The position numbers were made by a program, and so were the translations under genes. 64,000 nucleotides of DNA from Fuerstiella marisgermanici (GTDB lineage Bacteria > Planctomycetota > Planctomycetia > Planctomycetales > Planctomycetaceae): assembly GCF_001983935.1 (NCBI RefSeq), contig NZ_CP017641.1, forward strand, positions 248,001 through 312,000, read 5' to 3'. Within the stretch, counting starts at the first letter, position 1; each line of letters opens with the position of its first letter. This document shows positions 19,501 through 31,500 of the stretch, in pieces. Under the pieces are notes generated by a model that was not told the DNA's origin, did no database searches, and was given only the letters and a program-made list of their open reading frames with translations.

Positions 19501-22500
19501 TGTCCGCGTCTACGACCGCGTGTTGAGTGAAACCGAGATCAGTGCTGTTCTTGGGGACCAAGGTTACGCCACCGAAGATGTTGCCATCACGATTGATCCG
19601 GTCAACGACGCTCCGGTGCTGGACAACGCGGGATTCTTGGCGCTCGATACGATTACTGAAGACAATGTCGGCAACGCGGGCAACACGGTCGCGGAAATCA
19701 TCGCCAGCGACGGTGGTGACCGGATCACAGACCCCGACGCCGGAGCGTTGGAAGGCATTGCCTTGTTTGCGACCAGTAGCACTTACGGCACATGGCAATA
19801 CAACACCGGTTCGGGCTGGACCGACGTTGGGAGTGTCTCGGTAAGCAATTCCCTGCTGTTGCGTTCGACGGACAGCTTGCGTTTTGTTCCAGACGCCGAG
19901 CACGGTGAAACGCCAACGATCGTCTTCGCGGCCTGGGACCAGTCGACAGGCACGGCGGGAGCCAAAGTTGACACGTCTAGCTTTGGCGGCACGACCGCAT
20001 TTAGCAGTTCAACCGATTCGGCGATCATTACAGTGACGGATGTGAATGACGATCCGGTCGCTGACATTGGCGGGCCGTATACCATTGACGAGGGGGGGGC
20101 TTTAAATCTCTCGGCTGCGGGGACAACAGATGTAGACGGTGACACGCTGACGTACAACTGGGACCTCGACAACGACGGACAGTACGATGATTTCTCCAGC
20201 GTCGGCGGTGGCCTGACTTGGTCCGGACTCAGGTTCCTGGGACTCGATGATGACGGCGTTTACACGATCGGTGTTCAGGTAGATGACGGCAATGGCGGTG
20301 TCGTGACCGATTCAACGACTCTGACGATCAACAACGTAGCCCCGACTCTGACTGCCACCGGAATCGCCACAACAAACGGCGGGGGCACTTACACGCTCAA
20401 TCTGTCGGCAAGCGATCAAGGAGATGACACCATCTCGCAATGGGTCGTGAACTGGGGCGATGGCAACATTACGACTCACGCGGGCGATCCGTCCAGCGTC
20501 ACACACTCCTATTCGGCAAATTCTGTCGGCATGACGTTCGATATTACTGTTAGCGCTACTGACGAAGACGGAACGTGGTACGAATCAGACGCTCTGCTTC
20601 CGTTGTATGCTGGCAACGAAGTCGTTCGCATTGACGGAGAAGGCGGCGATTTCGTTTCGACATTTGCTCCTGTAGGCGATGGCATCAGTGGCCATGCAAA
20701 CATCGTGCAGCATCCTAACGGAAACTATCTGGTTTCTGGTTTCAACTCCAGCAACGTGCTGGAATACGATTCGGCCGGCAACCTTATTGGCACATTCATT
20801 GACGGTGGGAAGGCGAGCTATGAGTTGTCGAACGCTGGCGGCATGGCGTTTGGATCAGACGGAAACCTTTACCTCTCCAGCGCGGGGGACAAAGCAATCC
20901 TGCGGTATGACGCCAGCGGCAACTTCATTGACGAATTCGTTTCGGCCGCAACAGGCGGACTGTCGTACCCGCTGGGAATCACCTTCGATGCCGACGGCAA
21001 CTTGTATGTCAGCAGTCAGGGCTTGTCGGGCATTTTGAAATTCGATTCCAGTGGAAATCATGTCGCCGGATTTTCGACGCCGCAGGTTTCCGGTGCCGAA
21101 GACCTGACGTTCGGTCCGGACGGAAATCTGTATGTGGCTGATCTGTATTCTGGAGTGTTACAATTCAATGCAACAACCGGTTCGCTGATCAGTACATTCG
21201 TTTCAACGGGCGGAAATCTGTCAAGCGCAACCGGAGTGGACTTTGGTCCGGATGGCAACTTGTACGTGGTCGATCAGGATGGCGACAAGATCGTGCGATA
21301 CAATGGCACGAACGGCCTCTACATCGATGACTACGCCACCGGATTGGACGGTGGCGCCTATCTGGATTTTGAGGCCGACCATCGAGTCACCATTCAGAGC
21401 GGGAATCAATCACCAGTCGTCGGTACAAATGTAGGAGCTTCCGTCAATGAGGGTTCGTCCGGAAACACCATTACGACGGCCATGCTGAATGAAGCCGACC
21501 CGGACGACGCCGGCACAGGGCTTACTTACACCGTGACAACCAACGTCAGCAATGGAACGCTGAAACTAAGTGGCGTCACCATTAACCTCAACGAAACCTT
21601 CACTCAAGACGACATCGACAACAATCGGATCACTTATGATCACGACGGCAACGAGACTCTCACGGATAGCTTCGGCTTCTCACTCGCCGATGGTGGCGAG
21701 GATGGATCGACACCGGTCACAGGAACTTTCAACTTCACGGTGACCAACGTCAACGACGCGCCAGTGGCGGCCACGATTGAAGGAACACCCGTCGCATACA
21801 CCGAGAATGACGGTGCAGTGGCGATCACCTCGACGATCACCTTCACCGACGTGGACGATACGAACATCGAATCGGCCGTGGTTCAGATCACAGGTGGTTA
21901 CCAGTCTGGCGAAGAAGTACTTAGCTTCAGCGACCAGAACGGGATCACGGGTGTTTACAACTCGGGCGCGGGGACCTGGACGTTAACTGGATCGGCAACT
22001 TTGGCCCAGTACGAAACGGCCATTCGCAGTATCACGTATACCAACAGCAGCGAGAATCCGAACACGACAACGCGCACAGTCAGCTTCACGGTCAACGATG
22101 GTGATGCAGATTCCAATACGCAGACTCGTGACATTGATATCGCAACGGTGAACGAGGCGCCTGTGTTCACAACTTATCCTGATTCGCAAGCAACAACGAT
22201 CGAGTCGCTGACGAGTCCGACAAATGTAACCCATAGCGACCTGGACAACGATGGCGACCTGGATTTGATTGCCGTGACGGGCGACGGTAACGCCTATTGG
22301 TACGCCAACGATGGCACGGGAGCGTTTGGTTCGGCCACGCTGATCGGTTCGGGGACGCAATTTGAAGCGGTCGCAGCGTATGACCTGGACAACGACGGCG
22401 ACGTGGACATTGTTGCTACGAACTACGCGACCAATGGAACGACCGATGGAGTTTACATCTTCACCAACACGTTTATTGGTAGTGGGACGGTTGGCTTTAC

Positions 22501-25500
22501 GATCAACAGTTTTGAAACCACTTCGCTGGGTGCCTACGACGTGCAGTTGGGTGATGTTGATGGCGACGGCGATGGCGACATCGTCGTGGGTTTCTATCAA
22601 TCCGACGAGATCGTTCTGTACCAACAGACAGCACCGGGAACCTTTAGCAAACAAGTGGTTGCCAGCGTCAACGGATCGTACACCATGGCACTGGCCGACA
22701 TGGATGGTGACACCGACTTGGATATCGTCACTGGAGGATTCCAGGACAACGCGATTCGTTGGCACGAAAACGACGGCAACGCAACGCCTGGTTTCACGAC
22801 CCATGCGATCGGACTGGCTCACCGTAACTATAGTCTGGCAGTTGGCGATTTAGACGGCGACGGCGATGCCGACGTTGCTTATGTCACCTGGAACGATCAA
22901 ATCGGCTGGTTCGAGAGCAGCGGGGGTGGTTCGCCCACCTTCACGCAACACGTTGTCGAGCAATTGGGCAGTTCGACGCTGTTGTACGACGTAAAAATCG
23001 CCGACATTGACGGCGATGGCAACGCCGACATCATCGCCGCTGATCGTAACGACGACCAAATTCTGGTTTACGAAGGAGATGGAAACGGCGATTTTGACAA
23101 ACGCATTCTGGACGCCAGTTCGGACGGTCCGCGTGCTCTGACGATTGCCGACGTCGATGGAGATGGTGATCAGGACGTAGCCTACGTTACCGAAAACGGC
23201 AGCTCGATTGCCATCCACACCAATCAGGGCAACGGCTGGATTGTTGGTTCGGTCAATGAAGATACGTCGCTAGCTGGTTTGAGTGTCCAGGTGGCCGATG
23301 ATGCGGGCGCATCGGATTTACTGGAAGTCACGATCAACGTGGTCAACGGCAGTGTCACGATTCCCACCGGCGGCGTGACGGTGCTCTCGGGTGCCAGCGG
23401 GACGGCGAGCGTTGTCTTTGAAGGTACGCTCACGGACATCAACGCGGCTCTTGCCAGTTTCACTTATTCGCCAACCAGCGATTTCTACGGGACCGGCGAA
23501 GTCCAGATCGTCGTCGATGATCGCGGCAATACCGGCGGCGGCTCGCTCACGGCGACTGAAACCCTGTACGTCGATGTCCAACCGGTCAACGACGCACCGG
23601 TAATCGGAAACAGTGAATTGACCATCAGCGAGGGACAAGAAATCGTCGTTACCGCTGGGATGCTGAGCGCTTCGGATGTCGATAATAACGACCCCGACTT
23701 GTTGTTCACGGTTTCGAACCTCACTGCGATTAGCTTTCATCAACTATCCAACAATTTCATCGTTACCAGCTTCACTCAGGCGCAGCTGGCCGCGGGCGAG
23801 ATTGTTGCCACTCACGACGGCAGCGAAACCACACCTGCATTTGACGTCAGTGTCAGTGACGCAACGACATCAACGGCACCGTCGGCCGTCGCGATTACGT
23901 ACACTCCGATCAACGACCAGCCTTACCTGGACGCCAATGGTGTATTTGACGAGAGCGTCGTCAACACGACCACTGCTGGAGATCAAGTTCAGCCCATTAC
24001 GACCACGCTCAACAGCGGAAACTACGTCATCACATGGAATGATGGCACCGACGCGTGGGCACAGATTTTTGCGGCGGATGGAACAATGGTTGGGGGCGAG
24101 CTTTTGCTTGACGATACCGCGTCCGTTGGGGAAACCTCCATCGTTTCAACACAGGCGGGCGGCTTTGCTCTGACCTGGTTTGACGGTAGCGACATTCGCG
24201 TGCGAGCTTTTGATGCTGCGGGGACAGGCGCTGGCGCCAGCGTAGTGGTTGCTGCGGGGGTGACCGCCGATCCGCCCGAGATCACTCAGTTGACCAGCGG
24301 CAAATTCGCGGTGGTCTATCGATCGATCGCGGATGTCGAGGTTCAGATGTTGACCAGCGGATTGTCGCTCGACGGGAGCGCCATCACGGTCCCAGACGTC
24401 ACTTCGGGGATGCAATCGATCGGCAACATCGTGGCTTTACAGTCCGGCGGATTTGCGGTCGGTTTCTCAGATGGCGCCAGCCGTGACGGGGAAGCGTTCG
24501 GCGTTTACCTGCAACGGTTCGATGCCACGGGTTCCGTCGTGGGCGGGAACATCCAAGTCACGCAAAACACGGCTGGGTCGCAGCGGATCGATGACCTCCA
24601 GGAACTTTCGGGCGGAGAGATCGTGGTCACGTGGCGTGACAACACTAGCGACGGATCGAGCAGTGGCGTGCTGTTGCGGGTGTTCAGTTCGGCGGGCGTC
24701 GCGATCACCAATGATATCGTCCTTGCGCAATCGACGGCGGGTCACCAGAGCGATGCTAACGTTGTCGCATTGTCTGATGGCAGTTTCGCGACCACCTGGC
24801 AATCCGCGGGGGCCAATGGCGAGGTAGAAGCGTTCATCCGTCACTTCGCAAGCAACGGAACCGCGCTGAGCGATGAAATGCTGCTCAATACCGATGCAAA
24901 TCACTTGAATCGCAATCCACAGATGACCGTGTTGGGTGATGATCGATTGGCAGTCACGTGGTCGCGTAGTGATTTAAGCGGCACAAATTTTGACATCGTT
25001 CAGCGACACATTGATTTTGATGGCCGTACGCTTTTCTACGCTGAGAACGGCGCACCCACCGCACTACACGATCAAATTTCGTTGGTGGATTTCGACGATG
25101 CCAATCTTGAAGGCGCCACCATTCAAATCACCACCAGCTATGTCACCGGCAAAGACGTCCTGGCCTTTGTTGATCAAAACGGTATCACAGGAAGCTGGGA
25201 TTCGGTTGCCGGTACTTTGACACTCAGTGGCACCGCGACCGTCGCGCAGTACGAAGCGGCCCTGCGAAGCGTCACCTATGAGAACACTTCCGACAACCCA
25301 TCAACCATATCACGCACGGTCAGTTGGAGTGTGAATGATGGTGACGATACGAGTTACATCCGAACCAGCCAAGTCGACGTCATGGCGGTCAACGACGCGC
25401 CGGTCGCAGCCACGATTGAAGGCACGGCGTTGAACTACACCGAGAACGACGGCGCGGTAGCGATCACCTCGACGATCACCTTCACCGACGTGGACGATAC

Positions 25501-28500
25501 CAACACCGAATCGGCAGTCGTTCAGATTACAGGCAATTACAACAGCGGCGAAGACACGTTGGCCTTCGTCAATCAGAACGGGATCACGGGTGTTTACAAC
25601 TCGGGTACAGGCACGTGGACCTTGACCGGTTCAGCGACCTTGGCTCAGTACGAGACGGCCATTCGCAGTATCACGTATACCAACAGCAGCGAGAATCCGA
25701 ACACGGCGACGCGCACAGTCAGCTTCACGGTCAACGATGGGGATGCGAATTCGAACACGGTCACTCGTGACATCTCGATCGGCGCGACCAACGACGATCC
25801 AACAGGAACGGGACTTCCGAGTGATATCACCGTTACCGAAGACGTTAGTAGCGACGTGGATCTTTCGGCGCTGAACTTGAGTGACGTGGATGCCAACGGC
25901 AGCAACTTAACGGTGACATTGTCGACGTCAACCGGCGGAGATTTGACCGCTTCTTCTGGTGGTGGTGTCACGGTGGGCGGTAGCGGTACAAGCACACTGA
26001 CACTGACGGGCTCGCTCACGGATCTGAACACGTTCCTGGACACAGCGTCCAACGTACAGTATCTGCATGGTACGGCTCATACGTTTGGCAACGATGCGGA
26101 CACAATCCAAGTCGTTGTCAACGACGGTGGCAATACGGGCACCGGTGGTGGCACCGATCAAACGGCTGGCACAGTCAATGTTGACATCGCGGGGATTAAT
26201 GACGCTCCAGTTGCAACGGCACCGGCAGGTCCACTAGCCGCCACCGAGCAAGTCTGGATGAATTTTGAGGGTACAGGATTTACCGTTTCTGACGTCGACG
26301 ATTTGGGTGGCTCAATGACCGCGACTCTGACCGCCAATCAGGGCGCTGTCAATGTGGTCGTCGGAGATTCCGGTGTCACAATTGTCTCAGGAAATGGCAC
26401 CGGGTCGGTTGAACTGTCTGGCACGGAGACACAACTGAATACACTGCTCGGGGGAACCAGCACTGGCACGCTGCAGTATCGTCATCCGTCCAACTCGCCA
26501 CCGGCCTCGACGACCTTGACTTTGACAGTCAATGATCAAGGAAACACCGGAGCCGACCCTGGACTGACCGGCGACGGGACCAGCGAAGAAGACTCGGCGA
26601 CTGTGACGGTCAATATCACTGCTGTCAACGATGCACCAAGCGTCAATTCGGGTGGGCCGTATACGATCAATGAAGGGGATTCGCTGAGTCTGGATGCATC
26701 GGGAACGACGGATGTCGATGGTGGAACACTGACCTATCGCTGGGATTTGAACAACGACGCGATCTACGACATCACGACGACTTCGGCCACCACAACCCCC
26801 GCCTGGAGCGCACTCACATCGTACGGCATCGATGACGATGGCGTATACACGATCGGTCTGCAAGTCGATGACGGCGCGGGCGGCGTGACGACCACTTTGA
26901 CTACCGTCACGGTCGCCAACGTGGCTCCCACATTGACTGCCAGCGGTGCGGCAACGGTCGACGGCGGCGCGACTTACACGCTGACGTTGACGGACGTTGA
27001 CCCGGGGAATGACACCATTAGCAGTTGGATCGTCAACTGGGGCGACGGTTCGATCGATACATACGCTGGCGATCCGGCCAGCGTGACGCATACTTATTCG
27101 AATGCACTGGCCGGACTGACACTCGATATCACGGTCAGTGCGATCGATGAAGACGGTCAGTACTTTGAAGCCACCCTGCTGGCACCGGCGTACGTCGGCG
27201 ACTACGTCTCGCAATTCAGCGGATTTGATGGGACAACGCTTGGAAGCTTTGCGCCATTCTCCGATGGGGTCGACGGACATGCCAACATCGTGGTCATGCC
27301 ATCGGGCAACTATCTCGTTAGCGGTATCGATTCAGGCAATATTGTCGAGTACCAACCCGATGGAACGCTGGTCGGTGATTTTGTCGCCGCGAGCGATCCG
27401 AATCTGAGCAGCCCCGGCGGCTTGGCCTATGGTCCTGATGGGAATTTGTACGTTGCCGATTACGGTGCCGGCCAAATCGTCCGCTTTGACGGAACAACTG
27501 GAGCTTACATTGACGATTTTGTTGCTTCCGGATTGACCAATCCACTGGGGATGCAGTTTGGACTGGACGGAGATTTGTACGTTGCCAACCGCGGTGGCGC
27601 TGGCGTCCTGCGTTATGACGGATTGACTGGAGTATTGGATTCCGGCTTCACCGTGGCCAGCATTAGCGGCGCCGAAGACCTGACGTTTGGTCCCGACGGA
27701 AACGTCTATGTGGGCGGCACCGACGGGGTGACACGAGTCAACGCAACGACCGGTGCAACGTCGCTGTTCATCGCCAATGGCACGGGCGGACTAACACTTG
27801 CTGCGGGTGTCGATTTTGGCCCTGACGGCAGTCTCTACGTCGGCGATCAAGACAGCGACGTGATCCGGCGCTACTACGGAACGACCGGCGCCTACATCGA
27901 CGACTATGCCACCGGCATTGACGGCCCCGCCTACATGGAGTTCACGGCTGACCATCGGGTCACCGTGACCAACAGCAACCAATCACCTACGATCGCAACG
28001 AACACCGGCGCGACCGTGCTGGAAGGTTCGCTGGACAATGTGATCACAACTGCCATGTTGAACGAAGGCGATCCGGATGATGACGGCGCCGAACTCATCT
28101 ATACGGTTACCACCGATGTCAACTACGGAACATTGGAATTGAACGGCACGGCGATCGGGTTGAACGACACGTTCACGCAAGCCGATATCGACGCCGGATT
28201 GGTGACCTACGATCACGCCGGCGGAGAGATCGCCACGGACAGCTTCGACTTCAGCGTGGCCGATGGTGGCGAGAATGGATCGACACCCGCTACGGGCACG
28301 TTCAACTTCTCTGTGACAAATGTCAATGATTCTCCGGTGCTGGACACGTCCGGTGACCTTCGCATGACCACCATCACCGAAGACGAAATCAACAACAGTG
28401 GCCAAACTGTGGCGCAGATTTTGGCAAGCGACGGAGGCACGCCGATCTCGGATGTGGATCCTGGTTCCGTGGAAGGTATCGCGATCACGGCTCGAAACAA

Positions 28501-31500
28501 CGGCAACGGCCAGTGGCAGTACTCGACCGACGGCGGCACGAATTGGTCGTCAGTCGGAGTGGTTTCGGAAACTTCGGCGCTGCTATTGCAATCGACCGAC
28601 TTGCTACGATTCGCACCCGATGGCGAAAACGGCATCACACAAGACATCACGTTCCGCGCTTGGGACCAAACCAGCGGATCGGCAGGCACGAAGGTCGATG
28701 TTTCGACCAATGGAGGAACGACCGCATTCAGTTCCGCCACGGAAACAGCGACAGTCGTTGTCACCCACGTTAACGATGCGCCGACGATCACCGACAGCTC
28801 CACTTTCACCTTCACCGGAACGGACGAAGATACCAATTCGACCAGCAGCACGGTTTCGGCGATTTTGACTTCTGCCAGCCACGACGATCTGGACGATGGG
28901 CACCTGACAGGAATGGCGATCACGGGCTTGACCGGCAACGGAACATGGCAGTATTCGACCGATGGAGCCACGTGGACTTCGTTCGGAACCGTGTCGGCTT
29001 CCAGCGCGTTGCTGTTGGATGCGAATACGCAAATTCGATTCTCGCCGGATGCCCAAAACGGCGAAACAGCAACGTTCGCGTATCGGGCTTGGGATCAAAC
29101 CACGGGAACGGCTTCCACGAATGGCTCGACCAGCCACGGCGATACGTCGACCAATGGTGGCACAACGGCGTTCTCGTCGGAAACTGCGTCAGCCCAAATT
29201 ACTGTTACTGATGTCAACGATGCGCCTTACTACAACGCAGCCGGCGATACGAATTTTACGACGATCAGCGAAAATGATCTGAACAACGCGGGCGAGACCG
29301 TTGCAGACTTGATCGCCAGTGCTGGCGGAAACCAGATCACTGATGTTGATAGCGGTGCAGTCGAAGGCATCGCGATTCGTTCGGTCGACTCGGGTAATGG
29401 AAGCTGGCAGTACTCATTGGATGGAGGAACAAACTGGTTGGACGTGGGAACGGTGGCGAATTCTTCTGCCTTGCTGCTGCGTGACACCGACATGGTTCGC
29501 TACCAGCCGAATGACGAAAATGGCACGGCAGCGCACTTGAGTGTCCGTGCCTGGGACCAGACATTCGGGACGGCTGGAACCAAGGTCGATACAGGTGTCG
29601 GCGGCGGATCAAGCGCCTTCGGCACGACGCCTGAAACGATGTATCTGACCGTGACCGACGTCAACGACGCGCCGACACTGACCGATGCTGCCAATGTGAG
29701 TCTTGGCGGTACCAATGAAGACACCGCTTCGACAGGAAGCAGTGTTGCATCGATTTATGCCAGTGCCGGTGGTGACGATGTCGACACCGGGGCAGTGTCG
29801 GGAATCGCTGTCACATCGGCCACTGGAAATGGCGCGTGGCAATACAGTACTGACGGAACCAATTGGACGAACTTTGGTAGTGTTTCGGCGTCTAACGCGT
29901 TGCTTTTAACTTCGACCAGCCTGGTTCGGTATCAACCGGACGGTATCGACGGTGAAACGGCGACGTTTGGATTCCGGGCGTGGGACGAAACCATCAGCAC
30001 GGGTTCTGCGTTCAGTTCTCCCAGCCATGGCGACGCGAGCACGTTGGTTGGCGGCACGAACGAATTTTCGAGTGAATCAGCTACCGCCACCATGGTCATC
30101 GGTGCTGTTAATGACGCTGTGGTTGCGGTTGCAGACACCGGAGCGGCAACCGAAGCCGGCGGGATTGCCAATGCAACGGTCGGCAGCGACGCCACAGGAA
30201 ACGTACTTACTAATGACAGAGATATCGACCCGGTGGACGAACTGAACGTCACCGGCGTTGCGTCCGGTTCAGTCGCATCGGCATCCACAAACGTGGCCAC
30301 GTCGGTCACCGGCACCTACGGGGCAATCACCATTGCCGCTGATGGCAGCTACACCTATGTCGTCGACGAAGGTAACGCAATTGTGCAGGCACTTCGCACC
30401 AGCAGCGACACGATCACCGACACGTTCACGTACACGGTGACGGATGGCGGTGGAGCCACGTCTTCGACACAGATTGTGATTACGATTCATGGCCAAAATG
30501 ACGCGCCTGTCGCGGTTGCCGACACTGCAACGGCTATTGAAGCTGGTGGCCTGGGCAACGCCGATGCGGGAACAAATCCGATTGGCAATGTCCTGACGAA
30601 TGACGTCGACGTGGACGGCGGCGATACCAAAGCCGTGACCGGAAACGTGGTTGGAGCTGCCACCGGCGCGGTCGGCGCATCCGTTGCTGGAACGTACGGT
30701 ACCATCACGATTAATTCGGATGGATCGTACAGCTACGTCGTTGACAACGACAATGCCTTTGTGGAAGCACTTCGCACCAGCAGCGGCACGCTCGACGATG
30801 TCTTCACCTATACGCTGACGGACTCCGATGGAGCTTCGTCATCGGCTCAGATCACAGTCACAATTCAGGGGCAGAACGATGATCCGATTGCGGTCGATGA
30901 CAACCTGACCGCCGGGGAAAGTGGTGGAATCTCCAACGCAACTGCTGGCTCTAACGGCACGGGCAATGTGCTGGGCAACGATACAGACATTGATTCGGGA
31001 GACACCCAATCGATTATTGGTGTCGAATCGGGATCACAGGCGGTCGCTTCAGGCAACGTCGGTACGGGAGTCGCTGGGACTTACGGCACTCTCACCATCG
31101 ACGCATCAGGCAATGCGACGTACGTTATCGATGAAACCAACGCGGTGGTGCAGGCGTTGCGCACTGCTGGCGACACCGTTAGTGAAGTCTTCACTTACAC
31201 GATGCGAGACGCCTCAGGTGCGGATGCGACGGCTGAAGTCACCGTCACAATAACGGGACAAAATGACGCCCCCGAGGCCGTGGCCAATGCTGCAACTGCG
31301 ATTGAAGCTTCCGGCATTCACAACAATATCTCAGGCACGGACCCGACCGGCAACGTGCTGACGAATGACACTGATGTCGATGCTGGCGATACGAAAACAG
31401 TCGTTGGCGTGGACACCGGCACGCAGGTTTCGACAAGCGGCAATGTTGGCTCGATTGTGGCGGGAGCCTTCGGTGAACTCGTCATCGAATCAGACGGTTC

